Below are positions 10,623 to 19,182 of a DNA stretch of 64,000 nucleotides, piece after piece. Within the stretch, counting starts at the first letter, position 1. Every line of letters starts with the position of its first letter. Under the pieces are notes generated by a model. It saw nothing but the letters and a program-made list of their open reading frames with translations, had not been told where the DNA came from and made no database searches. The stretch covers positions 1 to 64,000 of the forward strand of contig JAKJCA010000004.1 of assembly GCA_022706685.1 (NCBI GenBank), in the 5' to 3' direction. The translations under genes and the position numbers were made by a program. The DNA is from Bacillota bacterium. GTDB taxonomy: Bacteria; Bacillota; Clostridia; Oscillospirales; Acutalibacteraceae.

Positions 10623-11399
10623 TTGAGCATCGGCATATCGACATCCTGTTTTTATCCGCTGGAGACGGAGCTTTCATTACTCAGAGTCGCCGCGCTCCGG
10701 GCGGATTGCTGCGAGGTTTTTTTCAATTCCTGGTCGGAAATTGAAGAACCGTTCGCCGCCCGGCTCAAACGCGCCGCGCGGGAAGGCGGCGTGCGCGTCA
10801 GCGCGGTCCACCCCTTCTTGTCTTTCGGCGAAACGTATCTGCTTTTCAGCGAGTACAGGCGCCGCTTTGACGACAGTATGGAACTGTTTAAAAAGTTTTT
10901 CTCTGCCGCTGCGATGCTCGAAGCGGGCTTTGTGGTGCTGCACGGCGGCAGGAACCCCGGCGCCGTCGACGAACGCGAGCAGTTCGAACGTTATGCCCTG
11001 CTGGCCGAAGAGGCCCTCAGGCAGGGCGTCGTCCTTGCGCAGGAGAATGTGGTGCATTACCGTTCGCAGTCGCCTGACTTCCTGGAACGCATGAAAGAGC
11101 ATATCGGCCCGTTGTTCCGTTTTGTGCTTGACATCAAGCAGGCCCGGCGCGCCGGCTATTCGCCTTTCGACTTCAGCGTCCCCCTGGCCGACAGCCTGGT
11201 CCATGTCCATGTCAGCGATTTCAACGCCATATCCGACTGTTTGCCGCCCGGGGAGGGCGGGTTCGATTTTGCCGCTTTTTTTGCGGAACTGTCTGCCTGC
11301 GGTTATGCGGGCGACCACATCATCGAAGTCTACCGCGGCGATTTCGCGGACGACGCGCAGCTGAGGGCTTCCGCGGATTTTCTTGAGAAACTGCTTTGA
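10623..11399 (+). CDS. Sugar phosphate isomerase/epimerase (xylose isomerase-like TIM barrel)
   Basis: The 258-residue protein has the segments ISTSCFYPLETELSLL, VVLHGGRNPGA, LAQENVVHYRSQ, FVLDIKQARRAGYSP, VHVHVSDFN and DHIIEVYRGDF. These match the metal-binding His/Glu/Asp positions of the AP endonuclease family 2 / xylose isomerase-like barrel. Such proteins isomerise or epimerise sugars and inositols; the substrate is not clear. The start is a TTG at 10623 after GGGAGAGG. It is divergent from the metallophosphoesterase and 78 bases ahead of nrdR. Confidence 0.8.
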   Translation: MSIGISTSCFYPLETELSLLRVAALRADCCEVFFNSWSEIEEPFAARLKRAAREGGVRVSAVHPFLSFGETYLLFSEYRRRFDDSMELFKKFFSAAAMLEAGFVVLHGGRNPGAVDEREQFERYALLAEEALRQGVVLAQENVVHYRSQSPDFLERMKEHIGPLFRFVLDIKQARRAGYSPFDFSVPLADSLVHVHVSDFNAISDCLPPGEGGFDFAAFFAELSACGYAGDHIIEVYRGDFADDAQLRASADFLEKLL

Positions 11400-11407
11400 G
11401 CGGACGC

Positions 11408-11435
11408 TTGCATTCGGCGGCGCGCATGCTATAAT
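11408..11435 (+). promoter_or_regulatory. Probable promoter of nrdR
   Basis: TTGCAT (11408-11413) and a perfect TATAAT (11430-11435) are separated by 16 bases, 42 bases ahead of the nrdR ATG. Confidence 0.6.
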
Positions 11436-11477
11436 CTGAGTATATTCCTGTGTGAATAAAAATCGGGATGTGACACT

Positions 11478-11933
11478 ATGAAATGCCCTTTCTGCGCTGT
11501 TGAAGAAAGCAAAGTCATCGATTCCCGCCCTACCGACGAGGGCGAGCGTATCCGGCGCCGCAGGGAGTGTATCAGCTGCGGCAAAAGGTTCACGACCTAC
11601 GAAATCATCGAGAGCGTACCCATCATCGTCGTGAAAAAGGACAAGTCCCGCCAGGTTTTTGACCGCAACAAACTGCTCAACGGTATGCTGCGCGCTTGTG
11701 AAAAGCGTCCCGTTTCCATCGAGATGCTCGAAAACGCCGTGTCCGAAATCGAGGCAACGCTGCAGAATTCGCTGGAGCGCGAGGTTTCCACCGACTATAT
11801 CGGGGAGCTGGCCATGGAGAAACTCAAGGCCATCGACGAGGTCGCCTATGTCCGCTTTGCATCGGTGTACCGGCAGTTTAAGGACATCAACACTTTCATG
11901 GATGAACTGAAAAAACTTCTGCGCGAGAAATAG
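11478..11933 (+). CDS. nrdR: Transcriptional repressor NrdR
   Basis: A full-length 151-residue NrdR: zinc ribbon MKCPFC ... [12 protein letters not shown] at the N-terminus, then an ATP-cone ([20 protein letters not shown] onward). It senses ATP/dATP and represses ribonucleotide reductase genes by binding NrdR boxes. No nrd gene or NrdR-box pair is seen nearby. A terminator-like hairpin follows. Confidence 0.97.
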   Translation: MKCPFCAVEESKVIDSRPTDEGERIRRRRECISCGKRFTTYEIIESVPIIVVKKDKSRQVFDRNKLLNGMLRACEKRPVSIEMLENAVSEIEATLQNSLEREVSTDYIGELAMEKLKAIDEVAYVRFASVYRQFKDINTFMDELKKLLREK

Positions 11934-11958
11934 GGAGTAATATTCGCACGCTATCGGG

Positions 11959-11998
11959 GCGCAAGGCGGCAAGGGGCACTTCCGCCTTGCGCTTTCTT
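11959..11998 (+). terminator. Terminator after nrdR
   Basis: The 11-bp inverted repeat gcgcaaggcgg / ccgccttgcgc is followed by tttctt. Confidence 0.75.
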
Positions 11999-12041
11999 AT
12001 ACCGCCGATCAACAATATTTATCATAAATGGACAAAAATAC

Positions 12042-12070
12042 TTGAAAATGAACGTAATGTGTGATATCAT
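12042..12070 (+). promoter_or_regulatory. Promoter of the TetR-family regulator
   Basis: TTGAAA (12042-12047) and TATCAT (12065-12070) with a 17-base spacer, in an AT-rich stretch 41 bases before the ATG. Confidence 0.65.
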
Positions 12071-12110
12071 ACAAATATTATAAAAATATCCTATTGGAGG
12101 GGAAATTGCC

Positions 12111-12695
12111 ATGAAAAACCCGAAAGCGGAGGACAGAAGAGTCCGCCGCACCAAAGCGGCTCTGCGCCACGGTCTTGTCGAATTAATGCGCAAAAAGCCG
12201 ATCAGCAACATCACGGTCAAAGAACTTGCGGAAAAAAGCGACGTCAGCAGAGGGACTTTCTACAAATACTACAACGACATCGAGGGCATGAGCGAAGCCA
12301 TCAAAACGGATATGGCGGCGGAACTCAGGGCCATCGTCCAGAAACACACCGATACCGACACGGATTTTCCTCGGGAACTGTTCGTCGGATTTTACTCCTA
12401 CCTGAAACGCAACTCCGACTTCGGGGTCTTCTTTATGAGCGCCAACGGCAACGGCAAGTTTGTCGACAGCATCGTCGCCGTCGTCAGGCGCCGCATCGAG
12501 GAGGAGTACCGGGAAGTCCTTGGCAAACTGGAACCCGGTCCGCTTGACTACTTCTTTTCTTACAACACGGCCGGCTGCATTTCGCTGTTCGGCTCCTGGA
12601 TTGCGCACGGCATGAAGGAATCGCCGGAAGAAATGGCCGCCCTGACCGTCAGTTTTATCGTCAGCGCCGTCGACGCGGTCTCCGGGAAAGAATAA
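12111..12695 (+). CDS. TetR/AcrR-family transcriptional regulator
   Basis: The 194-residue protein has a TetR helix-turn-helix in its first 60 residues (RRTKAALRHGLVELM ... ITVKELAEKSDVSRGTFYKYY), of the sub-type with a TetR_C-like ligand/dimer domain after it. It probably represses a nearby or distant transporter or its own gene in response to a small molecule. Its neighbours (nrdR and the pantothenate genes) do not reveal a target. A strong GGAGGGG precedes the ATG. Confidence 0.88.
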   Translation: MKNPKAEDRRVRRTKAALRHGLVELMRKKPISNITVKELAEKSDVSRGTFYKYYNDIEGMSEAIKTDMAAELRAIVQKHTDTDTDFPRELFVGFYSYLKRNSDFGVFFMSANGNGKFVDSIVAVVRRRIEEEYREVLGKLEPGPLDYFFSYNTAGCISLFGSWIAHGMKESPEEMAALTVSFIVSAVDAVSGKE

Positions 12696-12712
12696 ACCGC
12701 CCCACCATATAT

Positions 12713-12741
12713 AAAAACGGCGCTCCCGTCAGGGGGCGCCG
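12713..12741 (-). terminator. Terminator of the coaX-ECF transporter operon
   Basis: On the minus strand a 10-bp stem (cggcgccccc / gggagcgccg, one G-T pair, loop tgac) is followed by TTTTTAT, 24 bases after the ECF gene stop. It also separates the converging TetR gene. Confidence 0.8.
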
Positions 12742-12764
12742 CGTTCTGATGAAGGGATATCCGG

Positions 12765-13418
12765 TTAAAGCCGCTGCTTTTCAAGCAGGTGCTTGAGCGG
12801 TTTGCAAATCGCGTAGGCGAGAACGGCTGCAAGCACAGCCTCGGGGATTCCGCTGGTGAGGATGGTCATGCCGATGATGCCCAGGATCAGATCGAACCCT
12901 TTGCCGATGGCGGCGGCATAATCCCTGCCGAAAAACAAATAGATGCCGCCGAGCACGAGCAGGGTGTTGGTCATCGAACCCAGGAAGCCGCTCAGGCCGT
13001 AGACCAGCGGGCCTGTGTTCTTTTTCTTCTGCAACGCTTTCTCGAGGCCTTTGAAAACCAGTCCGGCAACGACGCCGATCAGGATTCTCGGCACAAAGCA
13101 GATCAGCAGGCTCAGCGCGCTGCCGCCCGCTTCGCCGACGCCGTAAAACGGGGTGAAAATAAAGGCGACGACAGGGCTCGGCGGCATAAAGGTCCATACG
13201 ATGAAACTGAACAGGCCGAACAGGAAGCCCATCGCCGTGCCCGCGAAAGTGCCGAGCATTATGGCGGTGATTATCACCGGGATGTGCGACAGCGTCGCGA
13301 CAATGGGGCCGATTGCGGGCAGCGAACCGAGCGGGGTGAAACAAACAATCGCTTCGATGGCTGCCAGCAGCGCGAACTGGGTAACGAAGAGGATTTTCCG
13401 GTTTTTGACGTTTGCCAT
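12765..13418 (-). CDS. ECF transporter S component, probably for pantothenate
   Basis: The 217-residue protein is hydrophobic with about five to six membrane segments and an N-terminal KILFVTQFALLAAIEAIV helix, the pattern of substrate-binding S components of energy-coupling factor vitamin transporters. It lies directly downstream of the type III pantothenate kinase gene on the same strand (51 bases apart), so pantothenate is the likely substrate by context. The shared EcfAA'T module is not in the window. Confidence 0.78.
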   Translation of the reverse strand: MANVKNRKILFVTQFALLAAIEAIVCFTPLGSLPAIGPIVATLSHIPVIITAIMLGTFAGTAMGFLFGLFSFIVWTFMPPSPVVAFIFTPFYGVGEAGGSALSLLICFVPRILIGVVAGLVFKGLEKALQKKKNTGPLVYGLSGFLGSMTNTLLVLGGIYLFFGRDYAAAIGKGFDLILGIIGMTILTSGIPEAVLAAVLAYAICKPLKHLLEKQRL

Positions 13419-13469
13419 TTTTTATTCCTCCTTGCTGCTGCTCTCCCCGCAGGAGATGCAGCGCAAAAT

Positions 13470-14252
13470 TTACGGAGTTTTGGGCTTTCTGTTCTTTTCG
13501 AAGACCAGCCGCAGTCCTTCGAGCACCAGCTCGCCGTTGAAAACGATATCCCTCTTGCAGACGGGAACGATATCGGCGGCCAGACCGCCCGTCGCCACCG
13601 TGAAACAGGGCCCTTCGCCGAGTTCCGCTTCCATTCTCTCGCAAAGCCCGTCGATCATGGCAGCTGTGCCGAAGATAATGCCCGAGCGCATTGCGTCGAC
13701 GGTATTCTTGCCGGCCGCTTTCGTGGGGGCCTGCAGGCTGATATTGGGCAGCTGGGAGGTCCTTGAAGCCAGCGCCTCAAGAGATATGGCGACCCCCGGC
13801 GCGATGGTGCAGCCGCAGAAAGCGCCCTTCGAGTCGATGATGCTGATTTTCGTCGCGGTGCCAAGGTCAGCCGCAAGGCAGGGCAGGGGATACATCGCCG
13901 CGCACGCTACCGCGGCGGCGATGAGGTCCGCGCCCACTTGGGCTGGGTTGTCCGTCAAAATATTCAGCCCCGTTTTCAGTCCCGGGCCGAGAATCACGGG
14001 CTGGCAGCCGGTCAGCGTATAGGCGGCCGCGCCGAGTACCGGCGTCAGTTCCGGCACAACGGAACCGATTATCGCCGCGTCAAAAGCGCTGGGAGAGGTC
14101 CGGTGCATTTCGCAGATGGATTTCAGTTCAAGGGCGTACTGGTCGCCGGTACGGTGCCTTTCCGTCGCCAGGCGCGAGACGAAGACGAGCCGGTCTTCCT
14201 CAAAGGCGCCGACGGAAAGGTTCGAGTTGCCGATGTCGATCGCGAGCAGCAT
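13470..14252 (-). CDS. coaX: Type III pantothenate kinase
   Basis: The 260-residue protein begins MLLAIDIGNSNLSVGAF and carries PAQVGADLIAAAV and DLGTATKISIID, the phosphate-binding and substrate motifs of CoaX in the ASKHA fold. It catalyses the ATP-dependent phosphorylation of pantothenate, the first step of CoA synthesis, with a monovalent cation. ATG 14252 is chosen because AGGAG lies just ahead and family members start here; the upstream extension overlaps the promoter. First gene of an operon with the ECF S component. Confidence 0.96.
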   Translation of the reverse strand: MLLAIDIGNSNLSVGAFEEDRLVFVSRLATERHRTGDQYALELKSICEMHRTSPSAFDAAIIGSVVPELTPVLGAAAYTLTGCQPVILGPGLKTGLNILTDNPAQVGADLIAAAVACAAMYPLPCLAADLGTATKISIIDSKGAFCGCTIAPGVAISLEALASRTSQLPNISLQAPTKAAGKNTVDAMRSGIIFGTAAMIDGLCERMEAELGEGPCFTVATGGLAADIVPVCKRDIVFNGELVLEGLRLVFEKNRKPKTP

Positions 14253-14284
14253 ACCGCACTCCTTGTGCCTTGATAACAGGCAAA

Positions 14285-14313
14285 AGTATAGCACCGAATA
14301 TGAAATAAATCAA
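14285..14313 (-). promoter_or_regulatory. Promoter of coaX operon
   Basis: On the minus strand TTGATT (14313-14308) and TATACT (14290-14285) are 17 bases apart, 33 bases ahead of the coaX ATG. Confidence 0.72.
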
Positions 14314-14321
14314 ATGGAGCG

Positions 14322-14350
14322 TTGCGCGGGCGGGCCGCTTGTATTATGAT
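14322..14350 (+). promoter_or_regulatory. Possible promoter of the radical SAM gene
   Basis: TTGCGC (14322-14327) and TATGAT (14345-14350) are 17 bases apart, back to back with the coaX promoter. The match is moderate. Confidence 0.4.
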
Positions 14351-14385
14351 TATCTGCGGCGGCATGCCATTGACGGCGGAGGTTT

Positions 14386-15273
14386 ATGGAAGGCTGTGTT
14401 TTATGCCCAAGGCTTTGCGGCGCCGACCGGGGCGCTGCGGCGGGCATTTGCGGCATGCCGGATATCATTACGGCCGCCGCCGCTTTCCCTCATTTCTGGG
14501 AGGAGCCGTGCATCAGCGGCACCGGCGGTTCGGGAGCCGTTTTCTTCAGCGGCTGCCCCCTCGGCTGCGTCTTTTGCCAGAATGAAAAAATCAGCCGCGG
14601 CCGTTTCGGCAAACCTCTGTCGGGCGAAGGTCTGATGCGGGTGTTTGACCGGCTGCTGGAACAAGGGGCGCACAACCTGAATCTTGTCAGCCCCACGCCC
14701 TATGCCGAAATTCTCGCGCGCGTACTCGAGCAATACCGTTCGCCGGTCCCGGTCATTTACAACTGCGGCGGCTACGAGCGCGTCGAAACGCTCAGGCGCC
14801 TCGAAGGGCTCGTCGATATCTGGCTGCCCGATATCAAGTTTTTCGATTCGGCCGTTTCGGCAAAATATGCCGGCGCGCCGGATTATTTTGAGGCCGCGTC
14901 TTCCGCGGTGCTCGAAATGCAGCGCCAGCAGGGGACACTGGTTCTCGGCCGGGACGGGCTGGCCGTCAAAGGCCTGCTTATCCGGCACCTGGTGCTGCCG
15001 GGCAACCTCGCGCAGACCGGCAAAATCCTGCGCTGGGTCAGCGAAAACCTGCCCCGCGAAACCTTTGTCAGCCTGATGAGCCAGTACACTCCCTGCGGTA
15101 CGGCCGCCCTCGGCCTGCCTTTGTCCAGGCAACTCTCCGCAAGGGAATACCGCATCGCAAAGGAAATGTTCGCCCGTTTCGGCTTTGTCAACGGATATGT
15201 GCAAGACCCGGCTTCAGCCGGCAGCGAATGCGTGCCGGCCTTCCGCCTCGAGGGGCTGGAAGAAACGATATAA
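14386..15273 (+). CDS. Radical SAM protein of the PflX-like (COG1313) family
   Basis: The 295-residue protein has an N-terminal CVLCPRLCGADR segment and a radical SAM cluster motif GCPLGCVFCQN (CxxxCxxC) near residue 60. GLVDIWLPDIKFFD follows. This layout matches the PflX-like family annotated as putative pyruvate formate-lyase activating enzyme relatives. The substrate is unknown and no glycyl radical enzyme gene is adjacent. It is followed closely (14 bases) by the hemolysin III gene in the same direction. Confidence 0.85.
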   Translation: MEGCVLCPRLCGADRGAAAGICGMPDIITAAAAFPHFWEEPCISGTGGSGAVFFSGCPLGCVFCQNEKISRGRFGKPLSGEGLMRVFDRLLEQGAHNLNLVSPTPYAEILARVLEQYRSPVPVIYNCGGYERVETLRRLEGLVDIWLPDIKFFDSAVSAKYAGAPDYFEAASSAVLEMQRQQGTLVLGRDGLAVKGLLIRHLVLPGNLAQTGKILRWVSENLPRETFVSLMSQYTPCGTAALGLPLSRQLSAREYRIAKEMFARFGFVNGYVQDPASAGSECVPAFRLEGLEETI

Positions 15274-15287
15274 ACCCGGAGGAAACC

Positions 15288-15953
15288 ATGCAAAAAGTCA
15301 TTTTACCCAGTTATACCGTGGCGGAGGAAAGGCTCAACTATATTTCGCACGGCACCGGCGCGGCGCTCGGCGTCGCCGCTCTGGTGCTTTGCCTGGTCAA
15401 AGCGGCGCGCAGCGGCTCCGGCTACGCCGTCACGGCCGCGCTCGTGTATGGATCGTCGCTGATTTTTTTGTATATGGGCTCGACATTCTATCACTGGGCT
15501 AAGCCCGGCAAATTGAAAAAGGTGCTGCGCGTCATCGACCATTCGCTGGTTTTCCTGCTGATCTCGGGCAGCCTGACGCCGTATTGCCTTGTTTCTTTGC
15601 GCGCGGGCTATCCCGTCCAGGCCTGGGCCGGGTTGGCGGCCGCTTGGCTCGGGAGCGTGCTCGGCATTGTCCTGACCGCTGTCGACCAGGAGAAGTTCAA
15701 AGCAGTCCAGATGATTCTCTACCTGGCCATCGGCTGGATGGTAATGGTGTTTATCAAACCGCTGCGCGCCGTGTTTTCAGGCGAAAAATATCCCGGCCTG
15801 GTTTTGCTGTTCGTCGGCGGAATCCTGTATACTTTCGGCGCGGTATTGTTTGGCATCGGCAAAAAAATCAAGTTTTTTCACGGCGTTTTCCATATTTTTG
15901 TCCTCGGCGGCAGCGTGCTGATGTTTCTTTCGGTTTATCTTTATGTATTTTAA
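15288..15953 (+). CDS. Hemolysin III family (YqfA/PAQR-type) membrane protein
   Basis: The 221-residue protein has seven predicted hydrophobic segments and the conserved ligands of the family: EERLNYISHGTGAALG near the start, STFYHW, RVIDHSLVFLLI, and KIKFFHGVFHIFVLGGS at the end. The His and Asp residues correspond to the metal site of PAQR/hemolysin III proteins. The cellular role is uncertain despite the name. Start ATG 15288 follows GGAGG. Confidence 0.92.
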   Translation: MQKVILPSYTVAEERLNYISHGTGAALGVAALVLCLVKAARSGSGYAVTAALVYGSSLIFLYMGSTFYHWAKPGKLKKVLRVIDHSLVFLLISGSLTPYCLVSLRAGYPVQAWAGLAAAWLGSVLGIVLTAVDQEKFKAVQMILYLAIGWMVMVFIKPLRAVFSGEKYPGLVLLFVGGILYTFGAVLFGIGKKIKFFHGVFHIFVLGGSVLMFLSVYLYVF

Positions 15954-15982
15954 TCTATGAATTAAAAAACAAAATGCTTGGA

Positions 15983-16012
15983 TTGATTTTGAAAGGCGGT
16001 ATCGTTTATAAT
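15983..16012 (+). promoter_or_regulatory. Promoter of mscL
   Basis: TTGATT (15983-15988) and a perfect TATAAT (16007-16012) with an 18-base spacer. The -10 covers the ATG at 16011, which argues against that ATG as the mscL start. Confidence 0.65.
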
Positions 16013-16064
16013 GGCAAAGGAGACTTTCAGCAAAAAACAAATCAAAGACAAAGGAGCGGTAGTC

Positions 16065-16526
16065 ATGGAAAAAAGCAAAGGCTTCATTGCGGAGTTCAAA
16101 GCGTTTCTCATGCGCGGCAATGTCATTGATCTGGCGGTCGGTATCATCATCGGCGCCGCGTTCAAAGCCATCGTCGACTCGCTCGTCGCCAACATCATCA
16201 TGCCGGTCATCGGCCTGCTGACCGGCGGCATCGATTTCACGAACCTCTTCGTCGTTTTGAAGGGCGACCAAACTTTCAAGACCCTTGCCGACGCGCAGGC
16301 GGCAGGTGTGCCGACCCTCAACTACGGTCTGCTCATCAGCGCCATCATCAACTTCATCATCATCGGTTTTGTCATTTTCCTCATCGTCAAGGGCATGAAC
16401 AAGCTGGCCGAAAAGCGCAAGAAGGGCGAGCCCGAAGCCGCGCCGACTACGAAAGAATGCCCCTACTGCAAGTCTGAAATCAATATTGAAGCGACCAAGT
16501 GCCCCAACTGCACTTCCGACGTATGA
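16065..16526 (+). CDS. mscL: Large-conductance mechanosensitive channel MscL with C-terminal zinc ribbon
   Basis: The 153-residue protein has the MscL N-terminal helix and first membrane segment (GFIAEFKAFLMRGNVIDLAV), a second membrane segment (LLISAIINFIIIGFVIFLIV) and then a C-terminal CPYCKSEINIEATKCPNC zinc ribbon in place of a plain cytoplasmic tail. It would open under membrane tension during osmotic downshock. ATG 16065 has GGAGCGG ahead; the in-frame ATG at 16011 overlaps the promoter. The ribbon is likely an accessory regulatory or interaction module. Confidence 0.95.
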   Translation: MEKSKGFIAEFKAFLMRGNVIDLAVGIIIGAAFKAIVDSLVANIIMPVIGLLTGGIDFTNLFVVLKGDQTFKTLADAQAAGVPTLNYGLLISAIINFIIIGFVIFLIVKGMNKLAEKRKKGEPEAAPTTKECPYCKSEINIEATKCPNCTSDV

Positions 16527-16553
16527 ACCACTGATACGAAAGCGAGCTGCAAG

Positions 16554-17372
16554 ATGAAAATCGGTTTTATCGGCACCGGCAATCTCGCCAACGCGATGAT
16601 CAAAGGCATACTCAACGCAAAGGCGGTGGATGCGCAGGACATCCATGCCTTTGACATTGACGAGCCCAAGTTGGCGCTCGCGGCGCAAAAGTACGGTATT
16701 GTACAGGCTGCCTCCGCCGAGGATTTGGTGAAGCAGTGCGGCGTCGTCCTGATTGCCATCAAACCGGCCGATTTCCTGGCGCTGCTCGGCCGCTTGGATA
16801 AAACGCTGCAAGCAGCAGACCCTCTGGTCATTTCGACAGCGGCGGGGAACTCTCTGGAATACATCTCCTCTTTTCTTACCTACCGCCCCGCGCTGGTGCG
16901 TATTATGCCGAACATCAATGCCACCATCGGCGAGTCGATGACCGCATACTGCACCAATGGCAGGCCTTCGGAAGCGCAGACGGCTCTTGTCGAAAAACTC
17001 TGTTCCGCTTTCGGTACGGTTATCCCGCTCGACGAGAAGTATTTCCCGATGTTCGGCGTTATTGCAGGCGCGGCGCCCGCGTTCGCCTATATGTTTATCG
17101 ACGAGCTTGCCAGGGCTGGCGTTAAAATCGGCATGAATAAAAAACTGTCCCTGCAAATCGCCGCGCAAACGGTTTTAGGCAGCGCGAAATACATTCTTGA
17201 GAGCGGAGAGCACCCCTACGAACTCATTGACCGGGTCTGCTCGCCGGGCGGCACCACCATCGAAGGCATCGCGGCGCTGCAGGAGTTCGGCTTCTCCAAC
17301 GCGATAACAAAAGCGGTGGACCGCGCGCTTGAAAAAGACACCAAACTTGCGAACTTGAAGAAAAACGGCTGA
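16554..17372 (+). CDS. proC: Pyrroline-5-carboxylate reductase
   Basis: A 272-residue ProC with the Rossmann motif GFIGTGNLANAMIKGI at the start, IAIKPADF, RIMPNINATIGES, and the C-terminal dimer signature SPGGTTIEGIAALQEFGF. It reduces 1-pyrroline-5-carboxylate to L-proline with NAD(P)H. A terminator follows. The P5C dehydrogenase gene lies 1.8 kb downstream. Confidence 0.96.
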   Translation: MKIGFIGTGNLANAMIKGILNAKAVDAQDIHAFDIDEPKLALAAQKYGIVQAASAEDLVKQCGVVLIAIKPADFLALLGRLDKTLQAADPLVISTAAGNSLEYISSFLTYRPALVRIMPNINATIGESMTAYCTNGRPSEAQTALVEKLCSAFGTVIPLDEKYFPMFGVIAGAAPAFAYMFIDELARAGVKIGMNKKLSLQIAAQTVLGSAKYILESGEHPYELIDRVCSPGGTTIEGIAALQEFGFSNAITKAVDRALEKDTKLANLKKNG

Positions 17373-17388
17373 AAGTCCCGGAACACCC

Positions 17389-17417
17389 GAGGCGCATAGG
17401 CGTGCGCCTCTTTTTTT
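17389..17417 (+). terminator. Terminator after proC
   Basis: The 8-bp inverted repeat gaggcgca / tgcgcctc is followed by seven T. Confidence 0.88.
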
Positions 17418-17433
17418 ATCACAGGGGGTCCTT

Positions 17434-19074
17434 ATGTTCACCTGCTTGACGCTCAGTTCCCTCGCAAAGGTTTTTGCCGATGAAAAACCGAAAAATACGC
17501 CGCTTCGCACGCTCTCAATGCTTAAAAACGAAAGGGCTTCTTTCCAAACGGCTTTATTTGCGCAGGGAAAGGACGCGCTGGCGCTCGATGTCGAAATCGA
17601 CTCGCCGCTTGCCGGCAGCATCAAAATATATCAGGTCGAAGCCATCGCGTCGGCCTTGCCGGCCTATAAGGACCATGACGACTATTATCTGCGCACCGAA
17701 CCCGGTCTGTTCCCTGACCTGCTGCGTCCTGTCGGCGGGTCCATTTCCCTCAAGCCCGAACAATGGCAAAGCGTCTGGTTCGAGATAGACCCGGGCGGGG
17801 CGATGTCCGCCGGGGAATACACCGTAGCCGTAGCCTTCCGCTGCGCGGGCGAAACGCTTGCCTGCGCGCAGGTCGGCGTCGAACTCATTGATGCCTGCCT
17901 GCCCGCGCAAACCCTCATCCATACCAACTGGTTTCATACCGACTGCCTGGCGACATGGTATAAAACGGAGGTCTTCAGCGAAGAGTATTGGCGTATCACG
18001 GAGAATTATTTGCGTAACGCCGCCCGACACGGGATGAACATGGTGCTGACCCCCCTTTTTACCCCGCCGCTGGATACGCAGCCCGGCGGCGAACGGCCGA
18101 CCGTGCAACTGGTGGGCGTCCAACAGCAGGACGGGCGTTATCGGTTTGACTTGAGCCGTTTGAAACGATGGGTGGAAATGTGCGGCCGCTGCGGCGTATC
18201 GTATTTTGAAATGTCCCATCTGTTTACGCAGTGGGGAGCAAGGCACGCGCCGAAAATCGAAGCGGAGGCGGACGGCAGGCGGGTCAGACTTTTCGGGTGG
18301 AACACCTGGGGAGGCAGCAAAAAATATACCGGCTTTCTGACCGAATTCGCACAATCGCTCAATGCTTTTCTTGATGAAAACGGCATCAGGGAGCGCTGCT
18401 TCTTCCATGTGTCCGACGAACCGTCCGCCGCGCAGTATGCCGTTTACCAAAAGAGAAGCCGGCTGGTCAGGGCGCTTTTCCCGGGTTCCCCGGTCATCGA
18501 CGCCCTTTCGGATTTCAAGTTCTATGTCAAAGGGGCGGTTGAAACGCCGATCCCCGCGACCGACCATATCGAGCCGTTTATCGGCCGGGTACCTGAACTT
18601 TGGGCATACTACTGCTGCGGCCAGCACAAGGGCTATGTTTCCAACCGGTTTTTCGCCATGCCGTCCCAGCGCAACCGCGTGCTCGGAATGCAGCTTTACA
18701 AGTTCGGCGTCAAGGGCTTTTTGCAGTGGGGTCACAATTTTTGGTACGCGCAGTTTTCAAAGCGCGAGATCAATCCCTTTGAAGAGAGCGACGCGGGCAA
18801 AGCCTTCCCGTCGGGCGACGCTTTCGCGGTCTATCCCGGAGAAAACGGCGCGCCGCTGAACTCCCTGCGGCTGAAAGTCTTTTACGACGCCCTGCAGGAT
18901 ATGCGCGCGCTGCAGCTGCTGGAAAGCCTTGTCGGCAGGGATAAAACCCTTGCCCTGCTGGAACAGGGGCTCGAAGAGCCGCTGACCTTTTCAACGTATC
19001 CGCACAGCGAAGACTGGCAGCTTGAAAAACGCCGGCAGATCAATGAGGCCATCCGGCGTCAGGATATGGTATAA
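17434..19074 (+). CDS. DUF4091-type putative glycoside hydrolase-like protein
   Basis: The 546-residue protein has an N-terminal beta-rich part (about 1-150) and a TIM-barrel-like part with HTNWFHTDCLATWY, GVSYFEMSHLFTQWGA, CFFHVSDEPSAAQY, FLQWGHNFWYAQ and a C-terminal FYDALQDMRALQLLE. This pattern fits DUF4091 proteins, thought to act on glycans; no activity is proven. HVSDEP may hold a catalytic acid. No signal peptide is convincing. It follows its own AGGGGG site after the proC terminator. Confidence 0.75.
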   Translation: MFTCLTLSSLAKVFADEKPKNTPLRTLSMLKNERASFQTALFAQGKDALALDVEIDSPLAGSIKIYQVEAIASALPAYKDHDDYYLRTEPGLFPDLLRPVGGSISLKPEQWQSVWFEIDPGGAMSAGEYTVAVAFRCAGETLACAQVGVELIDACLPAQTLIHTNWFHTDCLATWYKTEVFSEEYWRITENYLRNAARHGMNMVLTPLFTPPLDTQPGGERPTVQLVGVQQQDGRYRFDLSRLKRWVEMCGRCGVSYFEMSHLFTQWGARHAPKIEAEADGRRVRLFGWNTWGGSKKYTGFLTEFAQSLNAFLDENGIRERCFFHVSDEPSAAQYAVYQKRSRLVRALFPGSPVIDALSDFKFYVKGAVETPIPATDHIEPFIGRVPELWAYYCCGQHKGYVSNRFFAMPSQRNRVLGMQLYKFGVKGFLQWGHNFWYAQFSKREINPFEESDAGKAFPSGDAFAVYPGENGAPLNSLRLKVFYDALQDMRALQLLESLVGRDKTLALLEQGLEEPLTFSTYPHSEDWQLEKRRQINEAIRRQDMV

Positions 19075-19182
19075 TCATCAGGCAGCCGGCCCGGTTGCCG
19101 CCATCGTTCACCGAACAAGACGGCCTTCTTCAGGCCGCTTGCCCTTAAAAATGGATTACAGCGAAAGGAACGATCTCCCGGT

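Noticed and set aside
16011-16064. Longer N-terminus for MscL starting at ATG 16011
   Set aside because: That ATG lies inside a TATAAT box and lacks a ribosome-binding site; ATG 16065 has one and matches the family start.
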